A stretch of 64,000 bases of DNA from Kalmusia sp. IMI 367209 (Eukaryota > Ascomycota > Dothideomycetes > Pleosporales > Didymosphaeriaceae), in contig JAPEUQ010000002.1 in assembly GCA_027946365.1 (NCBI GenBank), positions 1,798,001 through 1,862,000 of the forward strand. The letters run 5' to 3'. Shown in pieces: positions 1-10,863 of this stretch. Every line of letters starts with the position of its first letter. Position 1 is the first letter of the stretch. The position numbers were made by a program, and so were the translations under genes. Below the pieces are notes generated by a model. That model made no database searches and was not told the origin of the DNA. It worked only from the letters and a program-made list of their open reading frames with translations.

Positions 1-1424
1 GGACAATGGCATTCGCAGTGTGTCAACGGTTGGCCAGTTCCTGGGTGTAGCAACGGCTGTGATGGCGGAGGCGGCTCGTCCAAACCCCTGAACACATCCT
101 CATAATTGCCACAGGAGTTGAGGTCTCGCTGTGCGCCTGAGGTCCCAGAATTGCGGTATGAGTTTGCCGCTGCAGAAGTAGTCAATTCTTCCTCAACCAT
201 AGATGGCAACCTCCGGATAGCGCTATCGAACAGCGAGCGTAGTGGTGCAGGTACGCGAGCATCAGATGCGGAATTGAAGGTGGATGAATCGCGGTGACCC
301 AAAGGTGGTTGCGCGTATGACGCCGGCGGTTGCGCTAGGCCCACTGTGGCAATTTTGGGTGATGGCTTTTCCTTCAACAAGTCGATCAAGTCGATCAACG
401 CTCCATTCTCATTTCGGAGGCGCACTATCTCCGACCGGTAATAGCGGTTGTGGGTCCTGAATTCTGTGGTGCTGAATAAACGCTCGTCTTCCTCATCCAA
501 GCTCCCGGTATCATCACCTTCAAGAAGCGCACGTAACAGCGGCAAAGCTGGTGGATCTGGGAACATGCCATATCGAACAAGGGGTACAGGTCGTTCTAAG
601 AGCATCGCGTCCCAAAGATACGTTAAGCGAAGAGCTTGCTTGGTCTCCTTCGGGAGCTGCTCGCTGGTCGATCGCACGACTAATGGTGTCCCAAGACGCA
701 TGTGCTCAATGCGGGGAGCAATGACTTGAACCAAATGACCGCGTACTCGGGTAATAATCTCATCTCGCCATTTTTCGAAAGTCGACTCTGTTGTAGGTTT
801 GACACGTTGAGCTATCTCGAAAATTCCATGCAATATGCCTTGTAACGAGTCCAAAATCGCTAACTCGTTCTTGCCTGCTACTTTTCCTTTGAGGATTACA
901 GTGGCCACTTCCGTCCAACGCATCTGCTCAGGATCGCTCAGTTTGATGAGGTACGCGTACACCGTGGCTCGCTCTAGCAGTAATCGGTCACAGATGGTGT
1001 CTAGGACGACAAGATCAGGACCATAAACGTTACTTTCTGCCAGTAGTTTCCCTAGGGTGATCCACCCAAGCATGTCCATAGAATCGATAGGCTGGTACCA
1101 CAGCGCAGGCGACTCAGGAAACTCAACAGTCTCGAAGTAGAGGATCCAAACCAACAAGTTGCTTACTTGAGTAGCATCGAGAGAGTTGACATACCTTAAC
1201 GCAAGCTGTGAATTGTCAGGCGATGTCGGGCAAGGCTTCCCTAACATTCGGAGAGAGTCAGATGTGCCTGTAGATTGGTGTCGCTTTTTCCGCGTTCTAC
1301 GAAAAATTGAGAATAGTCGATGCAGCCTAGTGTGGACCCTCAGTGCCGACGGCGACTCTACCAAAGTGTCATCACTAGCAGCTCCAGTGCAACGGTTGAA
1401 GATTGGTTTCATGGATAAAGACAT
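1..1424 (-). CDS. Hypothetical protein, 3' end cut by the window edge
   Basis: On the minus strand one frame stays open from an upstream stop at 1461-1463 to base 1, giving at least 474 codons. I chose the first ATG of that frame (1422-1424); a second ATG lies four codons in (1410-1412). The N-terminal 60 residues are basic and low in order. A mostly helical Leu/Trp-rich region follows, then a short Glu/Leu/Arg heptad-like segment (RLRNENGALIDLIDLL, near 370-425) that could be a coiled coil, then a Pro/Ser-rich tail. The last visible residues are Cys/His-rich (HCECHC), next to the cut. I do not recognise the family, and no catalytic motif or membrane segment is visible. Introns in the missing part cannot be judged. 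The long open frame with no stop makes it a real gene with good confidence; its function is unknown. Confidence 0.7.
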   Translation of the reverse strand, partial: MSLSMKPIFNRCTGAASDDTLVESPSALRVHTRLHRLFSIFRRTRKKRHQSTGTSDSLRMLGKPCPTSPDNSQLALRYVNSLDATQVSNLLVWILYFETVEFPESPALWYQPIDSMDMLGWITLGKLLAESNVYGPDLVVLDTICDRLLLERATVYAYLIKLSDPEQMRWTEVATVILKGKVAGKNELAILDSLQGILHGIFEIAQRVKPTTESTFEKWRDEIITRVRGHLVQVIAPRIEHMRLGTPLVVRSTSEQLPKETKQALRLTYLWDAMLLERPVPLVRYGMFPDPPALPLLRALLEGDDTGSLDEEDERLFSTTEFRTHNRYYRSEIVRLRNENGALIDLIDLLKEKPSPKIATVGLAQPPASYAQPPLGHRDSSTFNSASDARVPAPLRSLFDSAIRRLPSMVEEELTTSAAANSYRNSGTSGAQRDLNSCGNYEDVFRGLDEPPPPSQPLLHPGTGQPLTHCECHC

Positions 1425-1772
1425 AGCTGATCGTTCGCCTGAATATACTCGATTATGTTTTTAAAATCTCCAGTAGTCAAGAGCCCCGGTAGAGCCAGAT
1501 TTCGGAAGCCTACTATGGTGACTGAAAGCAACCAAAAAGCATGTCACACGGCGTTGTGAATGCCACAGCGGTATTGGTAAAGAGCTGAAGTTTCGTGGTT
1601 GTATTAGCACCCACGATGCTGCTAGGCCATGAATTTAATACAATTCACCTCTCACGCCACGCAGATGCTGTACTGTTGTGTCATATCTATTTGGCTCCGA
1701 TCAAGCCGCGTAACGCCCTACCATGTGAAATGTCCATGTTGGTGAGCCAGACAGGCTTCACTATGTATCTCT
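1425..1772. other. Intergenic, nothing recognised
   Basis: This lies between the left-edge gene and the 3' end of the carrier gene. It holds the upstream region of the left-edge gene. I see no gene or repeat in it. Confidence 0.5.
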
Positions 1773-2912
1773 TCAATCCTCCTCATGCGCCATTGCTTCG
1801 TCATTGAATATCTTCGGTAAAAAGAATTTCGTGTTTTCGTATACCAGGAACGTAACGATGGCCGTCGGTATAACGCGCAACGTATTCGGTACAACTCTAT
1901 CCCTTTGTTAGCTTATCGCCTTTACCTCCGCTTGATTCATCCATAGTTAACGTACCCTTTATAGAATGCCAAAAACCCCTCGTTCTTCCACGTCTTCCTC
2001 AATACATCCACCAAACCATTATACTCCTTCGCCGCATCATACCGCTGCATCCTCGCCCGAATCGGCTGATACGGATATGTAATAGCGCCCGCTAGCAATT
2101 TACTTCCCCCACTCATATATATGTAGTCCCAATTGCTCAGGTACTGCTGGCCACCAAGCGCCTCGCCCCTTCGCGCCTTCATCTTCTCGTAGATAGCAAA
2201 TTGGACAGCGCCGTGCGCGACGCCAAGCGTCGACGGTATGAAGCCCGCCCAGAGGCCTTTGAGTCCGCGAGTTGCGTAGACGTGGGCGAGGCCTTGAGTC
2301 ATGGTGCGATACGCGGAGGGGTGGTTTGCGCCGCGCTCGAGCATACGCGTTTTTACGACCCAGATGGGGTTTGTGCAGGCGCCTGTTAACAGCCCTGTAT
2401 CTTCTGTTAGCACCGCACTTTTATTTCTCTTTGCCTCTTAATGGTAAGAGAAATACACACCAGCAACGATCGCCGCCCCGAAGAATTCCCCGCCGCTCAG
2501 CGCTCCCTCCCTCCCCTCCGCCTTCTCAACACAGCCTTGGCCTCCCGTAAAAAAAAAAATATAATCCCCATCCCAGACTGTTCCCTAGCAGATTCGGCCA
2601 TAGCCCACGATACAACGCCCTCACGCCACCCTCATTCTGAACCACATCGCGGATGATGCGGAGTGAGTCGCCGCGGCGCGAGCGTGCCGAGGTATTGAGC
2701 TGCAGCCGGTTCTTGAGCAGGTCGAGCGGGTGAACCGTGAGGCAGGAGACGACGCCTGCGCTGAAGCCGGCGGTAGACTCAACGACGGAGGGTGATATGG
2801 TACGGGGACTGGAGTTGCCGGTTTTAGAGCTGGCCTCGAGAGGTGGAGGGCGCGGGGCATAGTAGGGAGAGGTGCGGGAGGGGCGGTAGTGCCTGCTTTG
2901 CTACCGCTGCAT
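1773..2912 (-). pseudogene. Mitochondrial carrier (FAD/folate transporter-like), damaged
   Basis: Three carrier modules can be read. The first is an N-terminal part with SPSVVESTAGFSAGVVS and HPLDLLKNRLQ, a Px[D]xxK carrier signature. The middle part has TNPIWVVKTRMLERG, and the last exon has NTLRVIPTAIVTFLVYENTK. The TNPIWVVKTRM segment is typical of the Flx1/folate branch of inner-membrane carriers. Intron 2395-2460 and a second intron 1897-1955 (GTACGT donor, phase 2) join the modules cleanly; the stop is at 1773-1775. Two lesions remain. An 11-base A run (T on the coding strand) near 2549-2559 puts the frame before it one base out of step with the frame after it. The ATG at 2910-2912 is followed by TAG after three codons (2901-2903). 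The TAG could sit in an unmodelled 5' intron and the homopolymer could be a base-call error, so this is either a decaying copy or an intact gene with sequence errors. Confidence 0.6.
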
Positions 2913-3433
2913 GGTGAGTCAAAAGGTAAGAATAATGAACGAGAAGGGTCGTAAGAGGTTCAGGTCATTGTCGAAACAGGTGGAGGACGATTGGTAAGGT
3001 TGGAGGTGGAGGCCGACCTCGGGTGTCAAAGCTCAGGGAGCTTGGATCTTTTTCTCGCGTGGGGGCGCGACGTCACCCGAAGCCTCCGTTGAAATCCTTG
3101 TCACAATGCAACACCAACCAGCTTGTCATGACCAAATCATCAATTGGAGCATTTATGCGGTGGCATTCCTTATGTTCGTTTCTCGACATTATTTTCAGGT
3201 CGCCAAGCTTATTCCGAGCAACTCAACAGTTATTTATCGGTTTTCAAATCCATCACGTAGAACAAATTGTCCGGAATTTATTTCACTGGATCTGTTTCCA
3301 CACAAGATATCTTGATCAAGATGCGTCGAACTAAAAAAAAACAAAGGTATCAAGCTCTCAAAACGAGCGAATATACAAGACAGACTCCAATCTGACCCAC
3401 CGACTCATTCATTTAGCACACATCCGTCACCTC
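2913..3433. other. Intergenic, nothing recognised
   Basis: Region upstream of the carrier gene and downstream of the amine oxidase. Short frames are open here on the plus strand (3023-3334), but they match nothing I know and have no support. Confidence 0.5.
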
Positions 3434-5610
3434 CTACTTCTGACAACACTCCCCCGACCCACTCTTATCACTCCCAAATGCCAACTTCGACAGCTTGTCT
3501 ACCAACGCACCACCTTGCCTAATCCCGCTAGGCACACTGCAATAACTAGGCGGCACATCCAAGCAGGGGTTCCTCGTGAAGAAGTTACGCGGACGCAGAA
3601 GCAACGTCATTGGCTCAGCAGGCATAACAGGGAAGTCCTCGGGGCTGGGGAAATGCGTGATGCCAAACGTATGCCACAGCACAACATCCGTGTTGGTGAT
3701 ATCCACATTCGGGTCCTCGCTGATCCAGAGCGGCAAACCCTGCGAGACTTCGCCAGAGGTTTGCGGAACGTGGCGCCCTGCCGGGTGCAGCTGGTTGTCA
3801 CTGTACTTCGTGACGTGCACAGCGTGGCGCGCGAAGCCTGCGCGCTTCCATACTAGGCCTCCGGGCTTGGGAAGGAGTTCGGGGACTTCGCGGCTGACGA
3901 GCTTGTATGAGACGGGTTTCTTGGAGTAGGGGTTGAGCTTGGACTCGTTGCACATTTCCCATGTGCGGCTTGTTGCGCCGTTGTAATCTGTCTTAGACTG
4001 CTCCGGTGTCTCTAGCTTCGTCTTCAGAGCGTAGAACGCATTACCGTACTTGTTCTCTGCGGAGCCGACTTCGCCCTTTCCACGCGCAGCGTCCACCATG
4101 AAAACGGTGTTGTTAGGCCCGTCCACGTTGGGATCAATGCGCATGCAGAAGAGATGCTGGTGATTATGGGCGTTGACACCAGGGTACACTTCTGTTCCCC
4201 AGCCGTGCAGGTCCTCGCCCTCGTTGCAGGGGAACGTATTGAGGATACCTGTCAGCTTGATCTCGAGCTGGATGGTGCCATCCTGGTGCAAGATCCAGTA
4301 GACACAGTACTCGTAATTGGCGGCGGTGAAGATGTGCGAGATCACCAGCTTCCGTGCACGCGTCACTGTGACTGAGTCGTCACGGAAATCGGTGTGCTTG
4401 AACAATATACCGGCATCCTCCTCGTGTATGCAGATTGCGTTCTTAATGGTAGTTGCAGCGCCGGCTTTGTTGACGAAGGCTGCGTCGAGATAGTGAATTG
4501 CGCCTTTGCAGTCGCAGCCTAGGCTGAGGGAGTTTGTCATGTAACCGCCACCGTACTCACCAAGGTCGAAGGCATGTTTGCGCTGATGCGGATGCTCTGG
4601 GTTACCGTAGGGAACAACCATTTCGGCGAGGGAGAGTCGCCAGAAAGTGTCGCGCTCGGTGCCTTTGTCATTGAATGTGATGTTTGAGAGCACGAGGCCT
4701 TCGCGGTAGTTGAATCCGATATGGAGTTTCCAGTTTTGCCAGCTGAGGACTCGGCCATCCATGGTGAATGAGACGCCCTCCGGTTGTGTGATATTGATGG
4801 GCTTCAGGTCTGTGCGGAATCCGCCCTCCTTTTCGATCGCGGCGGCGTGATAATTGTTCGGAGGAGCCTTACTAAGCGGTCGCCGCACAGGGGGAACATC
4901 GATGTGGATTATTTCTTGCGTGTCGGAATTATAGATGGGCGTAAAATCGAGGGGATAGCTGTACTGGCTGTCGTCGACGTGTGGGCGATAATACATCAAA
5001 GCTTGCTGAAGACGCACTTTGGAGCCAAATCGCTCGTCGTAGCCGATAGTCCAGGCTAGTCAAAGTCAGCAAGCAAACAAATTGGAATGTCGTCTTGCAG
5101 GTACTTACGGTCGCAGTAAACCTTGTGCATATCCTCGGGCGGAATCCCAATAATTCCACACTGCTCGATAACCTTAGGATCCTTTCGCACAATACTCTCT
5201 ACAATCTGCAAATCCTCCATAGTAATCTAAGATGCATTAGTAAACACTCTGGTCTTTACTACCAATTCACATACCAATGGCTGCACATCATCGGTTAGAT
5301 CCCAACTCAAGATCTTCCCCTCCGTCAAATCTACTAGCCCATCAAACACCTTGCTCCCCTTGCCAATGCAGACCACATCCGCTATCCTGTTCGGGCGCGG
5401 CGTATGCTCCGGATCCTTGACCCACTTCAGCATCACCGCCTTTGGCGGCTCATACAAAGTGATAGCATTGAAGAGGACGCTGCTGTACTGCTTGCGAATA
5501 ATGCTGGTAGCGTACTCGATCTCAGTCTCGGACAGCGGGTCGAACGGGTGCGGCGCGCGGCCAATGCCAGTAACATGGCTGGCAGCCTGCTTCAATCGAT
5601 CGAGAGCCAT
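3434..5610 (-). CDS. Copper-containing primary amine oxidase
   Basis: Oxidatively deaminates primary amines to aldehydes with release of hydrogen peroxide and ammonia, using copper and a topaquinone cofactor made from its own tyrosine. Exons are 5275-5610, 5109-5226 and 3434-5055; introns 5227-5274 and 5056-5108 have GTATGT and GTAAGT donors. The product is 691 aa, the usual length for the family. Visible landmarks are the fungal motif DPWTIGYDERFG across the second junction, the catalytic-base region FDLGEYGGGYMTNS (Asp about 315), the topaquinone site NYEY (Tyr about 399), the copper ligands HQH (about 450 and 452) and a third His in HFPSPEDFPVMP (about 619). There is no signal peptide. The tail ends CCQK, so no C-terminal SKL-type peroxisome signal is seen. 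All key residues are present, so the enzyme should be active. Confidence 0.96.
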
Positions 5611-8029
5611 TGCAATCCCAAGTGGTCAGCGTGGAAAGAAGATGTAAAGCAGCTTGTCCTTTCGACGGAAGAGGGCGCACAACCCCTCTTAAACCATGCG
5701 TCTGGGCGCATCACACGCGACGCGACGTGCACAACGCCAGAAGTAGCTGGTAATCTACATGGCGTGCCTAAGCGTATTCTAGACGACCGGGCTATCGAAT
5801 GGCTCAGTTCCCATCGCACCGCTCGCATGCATTTGCGCTGCTCGAAGACGAAGCGATTTCGTTATCAATTGATAAGTGTCGCCGGATTACCCCTCCTTAT
5901 CGAGCTAGCGCCATCGTTTCCCCACACCACGAAGTGTCCCGCGCTGGCGGTTGCGGACCCGCGAGAACACCTGTCCTTCGAAACCGTCGGCTCCGCAGAG
6001 AGAGCACTCGTTGGCCAGACAGCCATGTATATAGTGGGGGCACATTCGAGGAAGCCATGAAGCGCGCGTGAAATCAGTGTTGCTAGTCTGAGATGGGAAG
6101 GGCCATGCGGAAGGGATACGAGACCCAAAGGGTCCGAACATCGGGACTTTGCGGGCGTGTAAAGATAAGAGCGTTGGGGATTGGCTCGGTACGAAGCCGG
6201 TAGGGCTTAACGAGGAATGTAGAATGAGAACAGCCAAGCGCCATGCACATATTGTAAGTGTCTTGCCTGTATAAGAACGGCCGTGTCGGTGCCGACTTTT
6301 GACGGCTGTGGGTCCTACCTGCCGTCGGCTGTAAACATCAACTTTACATGAAAACAACATCACAACCCAAGGCGAGAAAGCGATAAGTAAATTTGCGGCG
6401 ATCGAAGGGGTTGATCAGAAGCAATTAGTGATTCGGGTCAACGGGAGGTGAGCTGGGCTACTGCGCGGTTACCAGCATGGACTGATCGCTACAGCGAGTA
6501 GTACTGATGATTGACTCCTGTTTGGTGTGTTCGATGATGGTTAATAACGATTAAAACATAGAACCCTATCTTTATCATAGCAAAATGAAGTTGAGAGCAG
6601 CGAAAACAACACGATACATTACGAACAAACGGGAGCGCTAGGAATAAAAAGATCAAAACCGCAATTCTACAAAATGCAGCAAACCAGAATTAGACTACCC
6701 TCTTTTCTGTTCTTCATTATATCTGTTCTCTACGAGAGGTCTTCTTAAAAAGAGCTAGCTCAAAAGGTTTCTCCAACGTCTCTATTTCATCATCGTGATG
6801 ATTGCCAGACTACCGCCTCCGTTGTTGCATCGTATCGATCTGTATCGGCATCAGAGACAAGGAAGTGACATAGTTGTTAGAATTATACTTCTGAAACAAT
6901 CCTGGCACGTCTTGTGTTATTTTCATCGTCGCGTTATCGGTTTGAATGATCTTGTGGACTTCATGAGCGATATTTGTCTAGGGAGCGGACCCCGGTAACC
7001 GACTAGGCATCATATGTGCGCATTCGGTGCGTTTAGCTGAAGACTTGGGTGTGAAGTTGAGGTGTCAGCACCGTGTTCATAATCCTCACGAGTGACTTAT
7101 AACATGGATCGTCCCCTGCCTTATTATTCGAGTGTTTATGTCGGGTCTGCAGGTATTGTGTAGTCATAGCTATGCTTATAGTTCGAAACTGTGCGACTCA
7201 AGCATTCCTTAGCTTATTGATGCATACGTAGACCTTTGCCAACGGTATTTTGTTGAGTATATCTGCAAAGCGTTGGGTGACTCAAAGCTAATCACCTTGG
7301 CGGTGTCGCTGAGCTGCCTCGAAAGGATTATGTAGTGATGCCTCTGCAGCAGTTGGAAATTGTCCAGCGAAGCGTAGCGTGCGCATCAATTTGGTAAGGC
7401 TCAGCCAAGAGACCGCAATGGGGAGACCACTTACAAGTATGTGTACACAAGATACTTTGACAAAATGAATCAAGAAACTCCTCTACTCGGAACACGTGGT
7501 GCGGAGTCAGCGCATTTATGACTTAGGGCTGCTATGCTAGTGCGAGTGGCACAAATCTTGGAGGTCAGCAAACTTGCAGTGCCGCCTAGGTGTGCCGCAC
7601 AAATGGCACGTGGATCACAGAGGTTGGTGGTGCGCCACTGTACGACAAAGGTCGACACACACTCTCGTGACTCATCTCTTTACCCTTCTTCACTCAAGAC
7701 TCTTGCAATGTGTATACGGCTGCGGGATCTCGGAAGCCACTTGTCAATTATACCCCCCCGTGGTAGCGTCGCAACGAGTGGTTTTCTCACAATTTCACAT
7801 TCAAACAATGGAAACGAAAAACGCTACCATAATGAAGGGCTTAAATCTTGTTTCATTGACTTTCATTACAAAACCGTGCATCTTTGTGATACTAAAGTAT
7901 ATGATAAAGGTGATGTGAATCAAGCCCCCAGGATTCCGAAAACATACTGACAATAGTAAAAGCCAAAGCACTGGAAGCTCCCCGTTCGTTCAAAGCAAAA
8001 ACTGTACAAGATCTATTCTAAGTGAGATC
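5611..8029. other. Long intergenic stretch without a supported gene
   Basis: About 2.4 kb. Its left end is the promoter side of the amine oxidase. Several 60-220 codon frames are open on both strands and overlap one another (for example 5404-6060 plus, 5905-6363 minus, 7534-7950 plus). None shows a domain, a sensible N-terminus or splice signals that join it to another frame. I see no transposon ends. Confidence 0.5.
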
Positions 8030-8596
8030 TTACTTTTTTTTTGTCTTCGAGGGTTCCTCATTCTTCCATTGCCCCACTTCTTCGAAAAGCGCAGCATTCT
8101 GGTCATTGGCTTTTTTGACGATAGTAGTAGCATAACTGGGAGCCCAATCAAAGAAAACATTGTTCTCGAGGTAGAAAGCCATACGATCCGTATTTGACCA
8201 ATTCTTCTGGTCTTTCTCTTCGTCCTTGTCATCCTCTTCATCCGGATTTTTTAGACTCTTTTCGTAAATGGAAATGACATAACCCACTCGACACAAGAGC
8301 AACATCCATTTCATGCCTGAATCTTTATCTATGCCGTGGGTCCAGGGATAGGAATCGCTATTCTTTTGCATCTGCTGGAACTCCCCTTCAAGATGCTTAC
8401 CCCATTTTCTAATAGTCGAGATGTCGCCAAGAAGATTGTAGAACAAAATTTGGAGGATCGACTCTTTCGGAAGTTTGACTCCGTCATTGACGGTTGGGAT
8501 AGTTGCGATAAAGTACTTGACCAGTCCTTTTCGGCGGAAATGCCTGTCCTTAACGCTGAGGATATGATCTGGAAAATTGGGATCGGTAATTTTCAT
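8030..8596 (-). CDS. Small orphan protein, function unknown
   Basis: A 188-aa frame starting at the ATG at 8594-8596. A TTG six codons upstream extends the frame but is unlikely to be a start. The protein is rich in charged and aromatic residues (KWMLLLCRVGYVISIYEKS, WAPSYATTIVKK), has an acidic/lysine patch (EEDDKDEEKDQK, about residues 125-137) and ends in a Lys-rich tail (SKTKKK). There is no signal peptide or clear membrane span. I do not recognise it. The 5' part may be missing: good intron signals upstream were not found. It looks lineage-restricted, is isolated between long gene-poor stretches, and could be a gene fragment. Confidence 0.5.
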   Translation of the reverse strand: MKITDPNFPDHILSVKDRHFRRKGLVKYFIATIPTVNDGVKLPKESILQILFYNLLGDISTIRKWGKHLEGEFQQMQKNSDSYPWTHGIDKDSGMKWMLLLCRVGYVISIYEKSLKNPDEEDDKDEEKDQKNWSNTDRMAFYLENNVFFDWAPSYATTIVKKANDQNAALFEEVGQWKNEEPSKTKKK

Positions 8597-10863
8597 GATA
8601 ACAACAATATTCAACGGAAGGGGTCTGCAATAACTAACCGCAGAATAAGATATCTTGAATATTGAACAAATTGATGGTATTATAAGGAACGATCTGCGCT
8701 TGCCGAATCAATTTATACCTCCGTTTGAGTCATCAAGTAGGAAGACTGTAGAGTGTTGACTAGGCTTTGGTACCCGTAGATAGCGATCAAAGGTGTAGAC
8801 ATCACAATACTTGAAGAGGTTGATCTGACTCCCACATTCATGAACGTCATATGATTCCGTGCATGCGCTTAGCTTGCTTGATATCTCGGACATATATCAA
8901 GCTATTTTAGACATCCTACGCTTATTGCTTGCGAATTTAGAGCCCTGTAATTTTTCAGCCATCGACATAGTATGTTCAGCCGTTATGAAATCGTGGCCTG
9001 TATCACTCTTAGTGTAACAAACCCTTGCACTATGCGTCCGTCCGACAATGAACCGCAACGAACACAGTAACCAATCACGTAGATACTCTAATGAAAGCAC
9101 ACGCGTTCAGTCGACGATGAACCACGAGCAGCTATCCCTACCTTTTGATAAGTATATATATAGATATCTGCCTTTCACTGTTGGTGAATTTCACAGACGA
9201 TTAGTTCGATTACTAATGCTAAATCAGCCGGGAGTTGTGTAGCATACCTGTTTCGCGGGAGATGAGCATATGCCAAATCCTACATTAGCAAAGCTGCTTC
9301 CATATGTAGGAATCACTAGTATCCTATCGTTTGAACTCCCAACGATATGCAAGCTAGCAGTCTCGAGGCCTCAGGCGAAAGTGTACGCTGTCATCCCGAC
9401 ACAGCTATAGAAAGCTTGCGCACTTATGATAGAGAAAACAAATATTTCCATGGATCATATTTTCTCGTGTTCCCCGGTTCTTCTAATGTGTTCTAGTCAC
9501 TTAGAACTTCCAAAGGCTATGATATAATAGCTGGGTGATCGCCAGCGAGTGGATAGGTTACCACTTCCTAGTCAGCTGGAGGAAGGTCATGGATCGCCAT
9601 CTTTCAGATAAGATGTTGCCACCGTGGGGAGCATGAACACTCATGAAGGTTAGCTTGGACATAAGTAAATTGATGAATCATTAGTTTCACAATTTCGAAA
9701 TGAAAGACTTGCCATGTGATTGTCTAACGACGTCATTTCTTCTAAAGCATGTCAAACTCCTTACGTCAAACGTTGTACTTACAAGCGAGTATCCAGTTTA
9801 CGAGCCCACTTTGATGCCTAACCCTGTACCAACTTTGTGTGTAAGTGTGTTACCGTAGCTGAGTCCTTGCGTACGGAAATGTGGTTGCGCAATTACGTCA
9901 GGCCCAATGAACGTCGGTGTTCAGTCCGTAGTCTCAAATCAATTTTCAGTGCGAGATGCCCTTTGAGACTACTTCATATGATGCTGATAATGGCGCGATA
10001 GACAATCTTACCCGTTCTATCAGCTTCTGATGGCAAGTTCCTCATCCCACATGCTAACGTCGGACTGTCCCTACAGTCAGGTCGAGCTTTCTGTAGACTT
10101 ACAGTAACTCTCCTGAACCCGTGGCTCTGAAGAAACTGAGGCGAAAAGTGAACACAAATCGGGCTTCAGCTGAATACACGAACGTAATAGACGAAAAGCC
10201 AAATCGCTCATTGAATGGCCGTGAGTGAAAGTTCTATGTTGTCGTCATCCAATCATTCGTGTGATCTATAGCACGATCAATCTTGGGCTTCGACCCACTC
10301 CGTACTATGTTGAATGAAGTCGACGAATCGACGAGTGCGACCACAACTAACGTCGTGCTAGCTATAGTATCATAAACACGAACTTCATATGCATCTGAGT
10401 CTACTGAAGCCGTTACCTCTTGTTAACAATGCTATTCCAACGGCAAACCGTAGAACTCTCTAGTTGTGCCGAATATCGAAACTTCTTGTAAGAGAGGAAT
10501 TCTCCTTTCGCCATATACTACCATGTGTTCTCTCGCTTGTGCCCCCGCCACCCACTTCCCACTATCACGTTTCAATGTACACGAGACCACGATAGCGGAG
10601 CTCAAGTCGGACATGTAGCTAGCCAGGTCACACTAAAAATATGGCAATGGGCCTACCTTCCTCTTTGAGGATACTCGGAGATCTCTGTGTACAGTCTATG
10701 CGCGGATCATTGGATACTCCCCGTCCTACAACATGTAGTGCACACCGAGTGACGACTGTTGAGATGGTGTCGTAACGTCAGGCAGTTGCCCCTGAACCTA
10801 CCCAGATGATATTGCTATCTCAGGCGCTGCCTTATTGCCTTCTTTCACTTCTGCATCGTTCGA
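8597..10863. other. Long gene-poor stretch (divergent upstream regions)
   Basis: About 2.3 kb between the divergently oriented orphan gene and the NACHT gene, so it contains both promoters. Only short unconnected frames are open. I see no domain, repeat or transposon signature. Confidence 0.5.

Noticed and set aside
5404..6363. A 218-codon plus frame and a 152-codon minus frame near the amine oxidase start
   Set aside because: The first overlaps the start of the amine oxidase in antisense; neither shows recognisable protein features.
7534..7950. 138-codon plus frame as a possible gene
   Set aside because: Composition looks random (scattered Cys, His and Pro with no pattern), and there is no motif or good start context.
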